Assembly: GCF_015207665.1 (NCBI RefSeq)
Contig: NZ_JADEWL010000014.1
Coordinates: 1 to 64,000 of the forward strand
Direction of reading: 5' to 3'
Length of the DNA: 64,000 bases
Origin: Plectonema cf. radiosum LEGE 06105
GTDB lineage: Bacteria; Cyanobacteriota; Cyanobacteriia; Cyanobacteriales; Nostocaceae
Shown here: piece by piece, positions 9,389 through 17,933 of the stretch
Layout: the number at the start of each line of letters is the position of its first letter
Numbering within the stretch: position 1 is the stretch's first letter
Position numbers and translations under genes: made by a program
Notes under the pieces: model-generated
Told to the model about the DNA's origin: nothing
Database searches by the model: none
The model's input: the letters and a program-made list of their open reading frames with translations, nothing else

Positions 9389-9949
9389 ATGCAATCAAAA
9401 ACATCTTTATCTTCCCCCAGCAAACAAGAATTTGCCGGAACCTTTCGTCTTCTTGGTAGAATTAGCTTTTGGATTCATTTAGTTTTAGGTGCTGTTGCTG
9501 GAATTATCTTGCTATTAGTTATGTTCAGCCGTAATTTTAGCGATATAAATAGTCCTTTTATTGGATTAGGAATATTTTTAGGAGTATGTGGTGTAATTGC
9601 GGTAGCTTTCCGAATATTTTGGGCTTATCGTTATACTCGTTTAGCCAAACGTTTACAGTTAGCTGATACTAATTTACACCCTAAGAAAGAAGATATTATT
9701 AGAGTTTTGCGTGTTGGTTTAATTATTAGTTTGATAGGAATTGGCTTAGGTTTTTTAGCCACTGAAGAAACTGTAATTGCCGTTTTAGCAAAAACTCTGG
9801 CTCAACCCCAGGGAGTAGCAGTTTATAATCCTGAAACAGTAGTACGTTCTGTTGATTTACTTCTGATACTTGCAGATGTGACTATTATTGGCGCTCATTT
9901 TTTGGGTAGTGTTAATTCTTTGGGATTAGTTGAATGGTTGGATAATTAA
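9389..9949 (+). CDS. Cyanobacterial membrane protein, DUF3611-like
   Basis: Predicted 186-residue integral membrane protein with four hydrophobic segments (about 28-48, 58-82, 109-128, 152-174) and a polar, serine-rich N terminus. The opening FAGTFRLLGRISFWIHLVLG and overall size fit the DUF3611 family of cyanobacteria and plastids as remembered; this is not verified. Members are uncharacterised thylakoid or plasma membrane proteins. The ATG has no strong ribosome site and lies 40 bases after the MITE, so the element may have altered its promoter. It is isolated from the terpenoid genes, which run the other way. Confidence 0.75.
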   Translation: MQSKTSLSSPSKQEFAGTFRLLGRISFWIHLVLGAVAGIILLLVMFSRNFSDINSPFIGLGIFLGVCGVIAVAFRIFWAYRYTRLAKRLQLADTNLHPKKEDIIRVLRVGLIISLIGIGLGFLATEETVIAVLAKTLAQPQGVAVYNPETVVRSVDLLLILADVTIIGAHFLGSVNSLGLVEWLDN

Positions 9950-9960
9950 TGGAAGTCAGT

Positions 9961-10045
9961 GATAGGGTAAGCGCATCTAAATTTTGTGCTTCAGGATACA
10001 GAATATTTTCCTAAAGTATAGAGTGATGTATGTAACTTGATTGAA
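9961..10045. repeat. Left copy of the direct repeat flanking the terpenoid genes
   Basis: AGGGTAAGCGCATCTAAATT begins a stretch of about 80 bases that matches 12554-12632 in the same orientation at roughly 70 percent identity by eye. The shared blocks include ATTTTGT, TTTTCCT, AAGTAT and TGTAT. The interval between the copies holds just the two terpenoid genes. Confidence 0.6.
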
Positions 10046-10070
10046 ATAATAGATTGAAGAGCAAATCGGG

Positions 10071-11198
10071 CTAATATCTAAGAGATGCTATAACCTCGTG
10101 ATAAGGGACGACACCAGCGACTGCATGACTGATTTGTTGAGCAACGCGAGGGTTTTGTTTCATCAGCCAGATCAGTAGGTAATTCATAAATGACAATTTT
10201 CTGAACGCTTTGATGCGTAGACCCGCACGGAGATCGGCTTCAAAATGAGATTCGTAGAGATACTGCCAATTGTCTGCTGCGGCATCGGGACTGTTGCCCA
10301 TGTTAATGGCTTGTGCAACATGGAAACCACTTTTGAGTGCATTCGCAATTCCCTCACCTGTTAACGGATCGGTTAGATTTGCTGCATCTCCAATCCTAAG
10401 AATTTTTCCATCAGCAACCTTATTTCCTTTCTTAGCAGTTGCCAGAGGGAATACCTTTGGAGGTTGTTGGCTCACCACCTTACTTTGCATCTGTCGTACA
10501 ATTTCGTTGCTCTGGATAAATTGCTTAAAAAGTTGAATAATATTGGTGTTTATTTTCTGGTATTCATCTAACCAAACTCCAACCCCAACATTGAATTTAA
10601 TAGAGTTCTGCTGCGTAGAAACTGGAAAAATCCAGCCATAGCCATTTACTCCCAAGCTGCGGTCAAAGTGAATTTGGGCTTCAGTTAACTCCTTTTCGGA
10701 GAAATCTTGCCGATTAAGAGTCCAATAAGCACGAATAGCGATCGCATTCACCTCGCCTGCATAAACGCCACGTGCATCAATAATAGTGTCAAATGCATCA
10801 TACAACCCCTGATGATGCCAATTATTTTTGTTAATAGTCTGAGTCAGAAAATTACATCCTGCATCAATTGCTTTCTCATAAAGTAATTGATCGAACACAA
10901 GTCGAGGAATACAATAAGCTTCAAGTTTTGTCGTTTCACTATGATAAATTTGATTAGAAACTCCCAAAAAAAAACGGTGAATGGGGGCATAGTCCGAAGC
11001 CAATTTTCTGATATCCTGCGGGTAAATTCCCATCATCGATACTGCTTGGATGGATTCAATGCTAATACCATCGCCACATATTTTGTCTTTAGGAAAACAT
11101 TTTTTGTCGAGTAGGGTAACATCATGCCCACTTCTTGCTAAGTGATATCCAGCTGAACATCCTGCTGGGCCTGCACCAACAACCGCAATTTTAGACAT
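10071..11198 (-). CDS. FAD-dependent oxidoreductase, geranylgeranyl reductase family
   Basis: Flavoprotein of 375 residues. The Rossmann GxGxxG is at G8-A-G-P-A-G13, the family signature KDKICGDGIS near 37-46, and the second FAD motif RIGDAANLTDPLTGEGIANAL near 267-287. These are hallmarks of the geranylgeranyl-reductase-like monooxygenase superfamily, which reduces or oxidises prenyl chains and related lipids. It lies only 9 bases after the terpene synthase gene on the same strand, so it probably acts on that enzyme's product. True chlorophyll-pathway ChlP has a different sequence and context, so this is not ChlP. Halogenase or epoxidase chemistry cannot be excluded. Confidence 0.85.
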   Translation of the reverse strand: MSKIAVVGAGPAGCSAGYHLARSGHDVTLLDKKCFPKDKICGDGISIESIQAVSMMGIYPQDIRKLASDYAPIHRFFLGVSNQIYHSETTKLEAYCIPRLVFDQLLYEKAIDAGCNFLTQTINKNNWHHQGLYDAFDTIIDARGVYAGEVNAIAIRAYWTLNRQDFSEKELTEAQIHFDRSLGVNGYGWIFPVSTQQNSIKFNVGVGVWLDEYQKINTNIIQLFKQFIQSNEIVRQMQSKVVSQQPPKVFPLATAKKGNKVADGKILRIGDAANLTDPLTGEGIANALKSGFHVAQAINMGNSPDAAADNWQYLYESHFEADLRAGLRIKAFRKLSFMNYLLIWLMKQNPRVAQQISHAVAGVVPYHEVIASLRY

Positions 11199-11207
11199 AG
11201 TTGAACC

Positions 11208-12257
11208 TCAATGAGACATAAGTAAACGACTCCGGAAGAAAAAGGATGCTGGATTACCACCCAAATGAATCAATTGTTTTGCTATATTCTGAACTTCCTG
11301 TTGCTTTTTGACTTTCTTGTTCGAGAGGTAAACTCCTAATAGCGCTTGATTGATCAATTGATGAAACCGAGTATGAGGTAATTGAGAAACGCTTCGCATT
11401 GCATTTTCAATAAAATACTCGAATCGTTCGACTATTTCATCGTTGTTTTTGTAATAAAAGCAAAAGTTTAAATCTCCATTAATGCGATCCTCCTCCTGGT
11501 CAATTAAATAATCTAGTAAGATATGTAATCCTTGAACCCACGGAAAGTAACTATTCTTAACCTGAAGAGTCAGCTCATCGGATAAATTCCGGTCGAATGC
11601 ATAAGCCACCAAACAAAAAATTCCCAGGGTTGATCCAGCACAAGCAGAAAATTCATACCAGCGAAGCGGAGGAAGATTTTCCTGGTGCGAACAAAACCAA
11701 GTCTTTAATCGTGGAACCCGCTCATCAAGCTTGACATGCTTATGGACTTGCAAATCGCAGTAATAATTTGCTAGTTCATGCAGTGTCGGCGCAATTTTTG
11801 AATAATTCGATAGTTTACGCAATACTAACTGGCAAGTTCTAACCAATTTTTGTAGATAACCACCATCTGCTTGATCGCCCCGAGCCCAATAATAATTTGT
11901 GTCTTGTGAATCTAGCATAAGCGCATGAACCATCGATTCATGTAAGGCGCGGAAATCTTCGGGATCGAGCGAGTTACTGCGATCGCACAAATTATCTAAA
12001 TAATCACTAATGGTTTGATAAGCAACGATAAATTCGACCGCTTCGTGCCAATGGCTCATGGCAAGTAATCCGTAGATTGAGCCACCTTCACAGTGAAATT
12101 GTTTGTCTTCAATACTTGTACAGGCTTGCTTGCGAAGTTCTAAATTTGGAATTTGCTGCGCTTGAATCTTCCAGTGATTTAAGTAATTCCGAACTGCTGG
12201 AAATACCTTGAAGTAAGTTTCTGACATCAACCCCCAGGGAGAAACTGGAATATCCAT
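11208..12257 (-). CDS. Terpene synthase of the YtpB/DUF2600 family
   Basis: Enzyme of 349 residues resembling Bacillus YtpB (tetraprenyl-beta-curcumene synthase, DUF2600). It has H55-C-E-G-G-S-I-Y-G near the N terminus and the aspartate-rich motif D85-Y-L-D-N-L-C-D-R-S that in this family should bind Mg-diphosphate. The YQTISDYLDNLCDR block is nearly family-typical. YtpB converts long all-trans prenyl diphosphates to cyclic or linear terpenes without the usual class I fold markers. No prenyltransferase is adjacent, so the substrate is probably made elsewhere. It is the first gene of a two-gene operon. The start ATG fits the family N terminus; the region upstream carries the right direct-repeat copy. 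Confidence 0.85.
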   Translation of the reverse strand: MDIPVSPWGLMSETYFKVFPAVRNYLNHWKIQAQQIPNLELRKQACTSIEDKQFHCEGGSIYGLLAMSHWHEAVEFIVAYQTISDYLDNLCDRSNSLDPEDFRALHESMVHALMLDSQDTNYYWARGDQADGGYLQKLVRTCQLVLRKLSNYSKIAPTLHELANYYCDLQVHKHVKLDERVPRLKTWFCSHQENLPPLRWYEFSACAGSTLGIFCLVAYAFDRNLSDELTLQVKNSYFPWVQGLHILLDYLIDQEEDRINGDLNFCFYYKNNDEIVERFEYFIENAMRSVSQLPHTRFHQLINQALLGVYLSNKKVKKQQEVQNIAKQLIHLGGNPASFFFRSRLLMSH

Positions 12258-12553
12258 AAGTAGTTAGTTATAATAAATTTCTTATATAAATATTCTTGTA
12301 TATTGGCATTTAATGCTAAATTTTATACTGCCAATTTAGTGTTATATTTATGTTTTCAAGGAAGCTTAAGTACTCTTCCATAGCTTCTCGCTCCTGGCAA
12401 CAAATTTTAGGTTAAAATTTAATAATTGCGGTTACGAAAATAATATCCTATCCAATAATCACTACTTATAACTCTCTCTTTGGAGTTATGTAAATGTTTT
12501 ACATAATCATACATAAGCTAGAATAGCTATAAGATTTTTTGTGGTAATCAAAT

Positions 12554-12632
12554 CAGGGTAAGCGCATTTAATTTTGTAACTAAAAGTACAGATAGTTTTC
12601 CTGAAGTATGTATAGGTGTATACAATTTGAGC
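12554..12632. repeat. Right copy of the direct repeat flanking the terpenoid genes
   Basis: AGGGTAAGCGCATTTAATTT starts the copy, in the same orientation as the one at 9961. Differences are spread along the length, so the duplication is not recent. Confidence 0.6.
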
Positions 12633-12768
12633 ATGAAATGTGTTAAGTACTACGCTAATGAGCAAAGCATAAGAACGCATATTAGGGACAGTCTTATGTC
12701 ATCACGATTTAAATCTCCTCGCATAAAAACTAAAAGCTCAAAGTAAATCAAAGTATGAGTCAAATTTG

Positions 12769-12833
12769 ACCTCTATTCCCAACTTTGAATCTAAGTATTT
12801 TTTCACATCTCAATTCGGATTGCTATAAGAGCT
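12769..12833. mobile_element. Solo right end of the GGATTGCTATA MITE family
   Basis: About 65 bases ending CAATTCGGATTGCTATA match the right end of the complete element at 63236-63507 with only a few differences. No matching left end was found nearby, so this is a remnant. Confidence 0.55.
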
Positions 12834-12845
12834 TCAAGCTCGGAA

Positions 12846-12870
12846 TTCCCAGTCGGAGAGAGACTGGGAA
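12846..12870. terminator. Hairpin downstream of the serine hydrolase gene
   Basis: Perfect 9-bp stem (TTCCCAGTC and GACTGGGAA) with a 7-base loop, about 60 bases past the stop codon of the minus-strand hydrolase gene. No T-tract follows, so it may be a repeat rather than a terminator. Confidence 0.35.
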
Positions 12871-12928
12871 CTAGTTATTTAATCAGTTATTTATAAATTG
12901 CACCGTAATACATCTTACATTAAAACTA

Positions 12929-14965
12929 TTAAAATTTAAATCCTAAAAGATTCCAATAACCTAAGAAAAGAATAAAAAATAATCCAGCTAAAGTTATTAA
13001 AGAATAGTGTATTCTCGCAAATATTGACCAGTATTTATATTTCCAAATTACTATAGCAAAAGTTATTAATGCCACAGTTAAAGCAGTGGTAATTAATGGC
13101 AGTATTAATAAAGCAACTACTATAGTTGGTACGCCATAAACTAATTTCCAAAAACCGATAAGCCATAGCGATAAAGGTAAACCAATTAAGAAGATTAAAT
13201 TTAAAGTAGCAGCGAAACCAGCTATCATCCAAGCACTATTAAATTGAGTTTCAAATTGAGCAGATTTACCTCGGAAATTGCGAATAATTGGACGTATCGG
13301 ATACATAATAAACGCTGAGAAAAACACAATGGAACAGAAAGCTAAAATACCCAGTTGCACCCAAATACTTTCATACCAGGCAATTTTATGATACGCTCCT
13401 ATTTTTGCGAAAAGAGGATTAAACGCAAATTCTATTTCTCCGTTGCTATTTTCACCAAATGCTGTAAAGGCATTATCTGATGGTCTTCTAAATAATAGTT
13501 TATCAATCGGCACTAATTCTTTATCTGGCATTTTACCGACAAAAAGTAAATTGGGAGTATTTATTATTAGGTTCCCAGTATCAGTTTTTTTAATATTAAT
13601 ATCTTTAAAAGGCGCAGTTACTTTTGCTAAAGTGTTGTGGGGATATTCAACATCACGGTAATTACCTGTAAATCTTTCAAGTTGCTCTTGATTTAAAGGA
13701 AGAGTTTTGGCGTATACAGGTGGTTTGGTAACGGGAAAATATCGGTCAAAAAATTGATTTAAGAATTGATTACTTAATCCAGCAAAACTATTAGTAGCAA
13801 TAAAAATACCAATATTTTGGTCTGGCATTAAAGTAAGAGAAGCAGAATATCCACGCAAACTTCCTAAATGTCCCCAGGTACGAAGATTATTTACCCACCG
13901 CTCGCGGAAACTGTAACCAGTACCTGGTAACAATGGATGGTGAGCAAAGTGTCTTGTAAGCATTTCGCGCACAGTAGCTTCTTTGAGAATGCGCGTATCT
14001 TGATAACGTCCGTATTGCAAATATGCATTCATAAAGTGAGTCATATCTGTAGCCGTTGTACTTAATGCTGCTGCTGGTGCAATATTTAGATACAAGTAAG
14101 GAACGGCTTGATATTTACCTTGACGATATTGATAACCTGTAGCTAAATTGTCCGCTAATTCTGGTGGTGGTGGCTGTAGAAAGGTGGTGTGACGCATCGA
14201 CAGCGGTTGCAAAATATTTTTGTCAATGTACTCAACAAAAGGGGTTTGAGAAATTGTTTCGACTAAATAACCTAATAAAGCAGTACTATGACTGGAATAA
14301 CTATAAAGAGTACCAGGTTGCCATTCAATTATGGGCATATACTTAGCTAAATAATCGCCCAGTGGTAACATTTTTTCAGGTGTGTCAGCTGCAAGTCCGA
14401 TGCGTCGTTTGGTAGTACCATCGGTATGCATCATCATTTGGGCTGCCGTTACTGGTTGAGGAAAAGGATTTTTGATTTGAAACTTTTTCAGATATTTATT
14501 TGCATCAGTATTTATATCTAGTTTTTCTTGTTCCGATAGCTGCATTGCTGCTGTTGCTGTAAATAATTTGGAGAGAGAAGCAACCCGAAACAGTGTAGAG
14601 TCAGCATCTACCGGAATCTTTTTTTCTACATTTGCATAACCATAACCCTGAGTAAAAAATACTTTTCCATCCTTAACTACAGAAATAACTGCTCCAGGTA
14701 TGTGAGATTTTGACATCTCCTGATTCATGAATTTATTTACCCATGCTGAAAATTCCTGAGAGTTACTTAAACCGGGTGCGGAGTTAGATGGTTTTACTGG
14801 TGGTTGCGGTTGTGTCGGTTGCGGTTGCTGAGAATCGATTGGTGGAGCAAATTGTGGAATATTTCTAGCCATTGTAAAGCCAGAAAGAGATAAAAATAGA
14901 ATAAATCCCATGAATCCAATGTATACGCGCTTTGTCCACTTGTTAATCATGGTTCTCCAAATCAT
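12929..14965 (-). CDS. Serine hydrolase (class C beta-lactamase family) with C-terminal membrane domain
   Basis: Exported or membrane protein of 678 residues. A hydrophobic signal segment (about 13-32) is followed by a proline/glutamine-rich linker (about 38-62). The beta-lactamase/DD-peptidase-like domain (about 70-420) has the SxxK nucleophile S130-L-S-K133 and a Y-S-Y-S-S segment in place of the usual YxN. After a beta-rich region (about 425-530), four to five hydrophobic segments span about 535-678. Family members hydrolyse peptide or ester bonds, often of cell-wall fragments or small D-peptides; clinical-type beta-lactamase activity should not be assumed. The polytopic tail is shared with some ABC-linked esterases. 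Alternative start: ATG six codons in (MINKWTK). Confidence 0.88.
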   Translation of the reverse strand: MIWRTMINKWTKRVYIGFMGFILFLSLSGFTMARNIPQFAPPIDSQQPQPTQPQPPVKPSNSAPGLSNSQEFSAWVNKFMNQEMSKSHIPGAVISVVKDGKVFFTQGYGYANVEKKIPVDADSTLFRVASLSKLFTATAAMQLSEQEKLDINTDANKYLKKFQIKNPFPQPVTAAQMMMHTDGTTKRRIGLAADTPEKMLPLGDYLAKYMPIIEWQPGTLYSYSSHSTALLGYLVETISQTPFVEYIDKNILQPLSMRHTTFLQPPPPELADNLATGYQYRQGKYQAVPYLYLNIAPAAALSTTATDMTHFMNAYLQYGRYQDTRILKEATVREMLTRHFAHHPLLPGTGYSFRERWVNNLRTWGHLGSLRGYSASLTLMPDQNIGIFIATNSFAGLSNQFLNQFFDRYFPVTKPPVYAKTLPLNQEQLERFTGNYRDVEYPHNTLAKVTAPFKDINIKKTDTGNLIINTPNLLFVGKMPDKELVPIDKLLFRRPSDNAFTAFGENSNGEIEFAFNPLFAKIGAYHKIAWYESIWVQLGILAFCSIVFFSAFIMYPIRPIIRNFRGKSAQFETQFNSAWMIAGFAATLNLIFLIGLPLSLWLIGFWKLVYGVPTIVVALLILPLITTALTVALITFAIVIWKYKYWSIFARIHYSLITLAGLFFILFLGYWNLLGFKF

Positions 14966-15211
14966 CTTTTAATTCAAAAAACATCGCAATTCTGTTAAAA
15001 TTCTAAATATTCATTCATATTTATTTAACAGCTTTTAAAATTTAGATTAATTAAATTAACCAGTTATTTTTATCCTTCTCTAGATGGATATTATTTATAA
15101 GAGTCTCTATTTTGGATAGAAAGTAACTTACTTCAGGAAGAAGACAAAGGTAAATGAAAAGAATATTCTACACATACGCTATTCAAATCTGGAAAACTAC
15201 GGAGGCGTTTT

Positions 15212-16327
15212 GTGCGTTTAGGAAAATGGATTGGCTTGTTTGCTTTAGTCGTATCTATATATATATTGTGGCAAATTAGACAAGTTTTATTAATAGTGTT
15301 TGCCGCTGTAGTGTTAGCAACGGCTTTAAATCAGATTGTTAAAATTTTAGAAAAAATACGTATAAAACGAGGTTTTGCTGTTGGAATATCAGTTCTTTTG
15401 TTACTTGTAATTATATCGGGTTTCTTCGCACTAATCGCACCGAGAATTATTGAACAATTGCGCGAATTGACTTTTATCGTGCCAAAATTTTTAGACCAAA
15501 TGCGATTGTGGAATGATTGGCTTTTGAAAGTAATTCCGGAACAAGTTTTAGATGAAATTCAAGGTTTAAGATATTTAACACAAGGTTTACAAACTTGGTT
15601 GGATAGAATTTTAGGAAACTTCTTTTTAATTTTAAGTCAATCTCTCAATGTTGTTTTAAGTTTACTGCTTTTTTTCGTTTTAACTATAATGCTTTTGATA
15701 GACCCTAAACCTTATCGTAGCGGTTTTATCATGCTTTTTCCAGCCTTTTATCGTCGCCGTATGGATGAAATTCTTCACAAGTGTGAAAACTATTTAGTGG
15801 GTTGGATCAAAGGTACGCTATTGACGATGTTTCTGATTGGTACTTTAAGCTATATCAGTTTATTAATTTTGGGAGTAAGACTACCTTTAATTAATGCAAT
15901 TATCGCTGGATTATTAGAATTTATCCCTAATGTAGGTCCGACATTAAGTTTGATTCCACCGCTATTATTAGCATTACTTGATGCTCCTTGGAAAGCTTTT
16001 GCTGTAATTGCGTTATATTTCGGAATTCAACAGGTAGAAAGCTTAATTGTTGTACCTTTAATAATGAAGTCGCAAGTTTCTTTATTACCAGTAATAACTC
16101 TATTGGCTGTAGTAATTTTTGGTAGTTTTTTCGGTTTTTTAGGTGTATTTCTGGCGATTCCTTTGGTAATTGTAGTTCAAGTATTTATTCAAGAAATTTT
16201 AGTTAAAGATGTTTTGAATAACTGGCACTCAGCTAATGGTAACAATCAAACAGAAACTAATATTGCTTTTGTAGATATAAATCTGAAAAATCCAGATTTG
16301 ACAGATGATTCGGTAATAAATAAATAG
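15212..16327 (+). CDS. AI-2E family transporter (PerM/YdiK-like permease)
   Basis: Polytopic membrane protein of 371 residues with about seven to eight hydrophobic segments. The central hydrophilic stretch and conserved late block (ILGVRLPLINAIIAGLLEFIPNVGPTLSLIPP near 230-262, then GSFFGFLGVFLAIPLVIVVQ near 311-330) are characteristic of AI-2E/PerM permeases. The start is GTG, supported by GGAGGCG at 15201-15207. Family members export small molecules or ions; only a few are characterised, so the substrate is unknown. It is followed by a secreted small protein 93 bases downstream on the same strand, possibly co-transcribed. Confidence 0.9.
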   Translation: MRLGKWIGLFALVVSIYILWQIRQVLLIVFAAVVLATALNQIVKILEKIRIKRGFAVGISVLLLLVIISGFFALIAPRIIEQLRELTFIVPKFLDQMRLWNDWLLKVIPEQVLDEIQGLRYLTQGLQTWLDRILGNFFLILSQSLNVVLSLLLFFVLTIMLLIDPKPYRSGFIMLFPAFYRRRMDEILHKCENYLVGWIKGTLLTMFLIGTLSYISLLILGVRLPLINAIIAGLLEFIPNVGPTLSLIPPLLLALLDAPWKAFAVIALYFGIQQVESLIVVPLIMKSQVSLLPVITLLAVVIFGSFFGFLGVFLAIPLVIVVQVFIQEILVKDVLNNWHSANGNNQTETNIAFVDINLKNPDLTDDSVINK

Positions 16328-16428
16328 AGTTTAGAGGTTAACTGGTATCTTACACGCGACGCATGATTAACTGATAAGCTGGAATTTAAGCGTATTCTAT
16401 AATTCTATTTAACTGGGGGGTGTATTTT

Positions 16429-16863
16429 ATGTTGTTGCGATCGCTAACAATTTTTTGTATTTCTTGGGTGATTGGGGTATTCTCCTGGATTTATTCTCCC
16501 TCTGCTTTGGCTACAACCCAAATTCCTTTATCTGATATCTCTTACCAAGAATGTCCGCCAGAATTAGCCCAAGGGAATGTAACTAGTGGTGGTGCTAGTC
16601 GGGCTGCAAACTGCTTTATTGTCACGGGAACAGCTAAAAACATGACCAATAAAACTGTATATGATGCAGATATTTTTGGACGAATTTACGATGCAAATAA
16701 TAATTCAGTAATGCAAAACCGGACTCGTTTGGGTTCTATTAGCGAAGTTCCACCAGGAGAAAGCAATTTTGAAATGAGAATTACCGTTCCAGCAAATCAA
16801 CCTACACCATTAAAGTTGAAACAGTTTAAAGCATCGGGATTTACTTCTAAGGTTCGTTATTAA
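16429..16863 (+). CDS. Secreted FxLYD-like domain protein
   Basis: About 144 residues from the ATG at 16429. A GTG at 16420 is also in frame, but the GGGGGG run just before it (16415-16420) is best spaced as ribosome site for the ATG. A signal peptide is evident (hydrophobic to about residue 30, ending SALA). The rest is a compact beta-sandwich-like domain with GTAKNMTNKTVYDADIFGRIYD and a late PPGESNFEMRITVP, resembling FxLYD-type domains that mediate binding in secreted bacterial proteins. No enzymatic motif. Function unknown; periplasmic or surface location is likely. Confidence 0.75.
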   Translation: MLLRSLTIFCISWVIGVFSWIYSPSALATTQIPLSDISYQECPPELAQGNVTSGGASRAANCFIVTGTAKNMTNKTVYDADIFGRIYDANNNSVMQNRTRLGSISEVPPGESNFEMRITVPANQPTPLKLKQFKASGFTSKVRY

Positions 16864-17046
16864 TATTGCTGCTTTTGCTGTTCCCTATTCCCTAATCCCT
16901 CATCCCTGCTCCCACAATAATTAATGAAGATGAAGCGTGAAAAATAAAAATATGACTTACTTACTAATTTATTCATTAATTGATAATTAATAGCTGTAAG
17001 GCTGAATATTTCAGATTTCATGCTTCATACTTCAATCACTTTGAGT

Positions 17047-17322
17047 TTAAAAACTCGAACTCATCGGACCTGCTAAACTTGCGAGAAGTCCACTAGCTAA
17101 ATTTAGTGCTAAGAAAGCCAGAATTGGGGATAAATCAATTCCTCCTAAAGGGGGAATTATATTGCGGAAAAGATTAAGATAAGGGTCGGTTATCTGGCTG
17201 AGTGCTGCAAATGGTTGGTTATACCACTCAATTTGTGGGAACCAAGTTAACAGAACCCGAGCAATCAATAGAAAACTGTAAATCTGGATGAATGTGAGTA
17301 GTGTGCTGATCAATAAATACAT
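17047..17322 (-). CDS. YggT-family membrane protein
   Basis: Small 91-residue membrane protein with two hydrophobic segments (about 5-27 and 65-85) around the conserved LLIARVLLTWFPQIEWYNQPFAALSQITDPYLNLFRNIIPP-type core, which identifies YggT/Ycf19-like proteins. In cyanobacteria and plastids these affect division, thylakoid nucleoid placement or cytochrome assembly; osmotic roles are reported elsewhere. The TDPYLNLFR segment is the family hallmark. It stands alone on the minus strand; the gene upstream (17494) may be in the same transcript but is 171 bases away with a hairpin between. Confidence 0.9.
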   Translation of the reverse strand: MYLLISTLLTFIQIYSFLLIARVLLTWFPQIEWYNQPFAALSQITDPYLNLFRNIIPPLGGIDLSPILAFLALNLASGLLASLAGPMSSSF

Positions 17323-17436
17323 AAATGTTTGGTGTTTTGAGTTTAGGTAAAAGCCGTCTTATTATCGATTTTAATTTAGTTAGTACTGTTATTGCCGAGA
17401 AGACGGTTTCGGTCTTTATCTTTTGTCAGATAGATT

Positions 17437-17478
17437 TTGAGCGGCTATAAAACAAGTTATTGTTCAAATTCCGCTCAA
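17437..17478 (-). terminator. Hairpin after the glycine-zipper protein gene
   Basis: TTGAGCGG and CCGCTCAA form an 8-bp perfect stem with a 25-base AT-rich loop, 16 bases past the stop of the minus-strand gene at 17494. AAAATC follows on that strand, so termination is only moderately likely. Confidence 0.4.
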
Positions 17479-17493
17479 TTTATGAATATTTCT

Positions 17494-17853
17494 CTAAGAC
17501 TGTAATTCTTCGCTACGCCCTGAAAGTTGATTTACCTCACCAGAATTATTGTTTACATTGCCTAATTGGTCGCGTACTTCATCAATCGTGGCGTTTAATT
17601 GAGCAATTTTATCTTCTAGTGAGCGTCGTGCTACTTCCATTTCAATAGCTGAAGATGGCGCACCTCGCATCTGTCTTTTGGTAGATTTATCATTTAAATC
17701 TCCCGTACTTGTCATTTGCTGTTCTCGTTCATCTTCTGTTAATTCTGCTCCATCGCGTCTTTGTGCTACTAGAGTGCCGATAACACCGCCAACGATGCTA
17801 CCAAAAATCGCTCCAGCAAAAAAACCGCTTGCAAAACCATCGCGTTGACTCAT
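17494..17853 (-). CDS. Cyanobacterial membrane-anchored coiled-coil protein
   Basis: A 119-residue protein. The N-terminal hydrophobic glycine-rich stretch (about 7-30, GFASGFFAGAIFGSIVGGVIGTLVAQ) resembles a glycine-zipper membrane anchor. A charged linker and a coiled coil (about 70-105, heptad-like ARRSLEDKIAQLNATIDEVRDQL) follow, with a polar tail. YtxH-like proteins share this plan, but a firm family was not recognised. It lies between yggT and upp on the same strand. A structural or stress role is guesswork. Confidence 0.75.
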   Translation of the reverse strand: MSQRDGFASGFFAGAIFGSIVGGVIGTLVAQRRDGAELTEDEREQQMTSTGDLNDKSTKRQMRGAPSSAIEMEVARRSLEDKIAQLNATIDEVRDQLGNVNNNSGEVNQLSGRSEELQS

Positions 17854-17933
17854 AATATTTACCGTCCATCTCTATTGCTACTTCCTACTTTAATCATCAC
17901 TTTTTTTGTAGTAAGTCCTAGAGAAATACTAAC

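Larger units (their letters stand above)
12258..12928. other. Repeat-rich intergenic region upstream of the terpenoid operon
   Basis: A 671-bp gap between two minus-strand genes with no credible gene. It holds the right direct-repeat copy (12554-12632), a solo MITE end (about 12769-12833) and a hairpin (12846-12870). The terpenoid promoter should lie in 12258-12550, but no clear boxes were seen. Confidence 0.5.

Noticed and set aside
10071-11198. Chlorophyll-pathway geranylgeranyl reductase ChlP
   Set aside because: The protein is shorter than ChlP as I know it and is linked to a DUF2600 synthase, not to chlorophyll genes.
12929-14965. Antibiotic-inactivating beta-lactamase
   Set aside because: The family includes many esterases and peptidases; the membrane tail and absent resistance context do not support a drug-related role.
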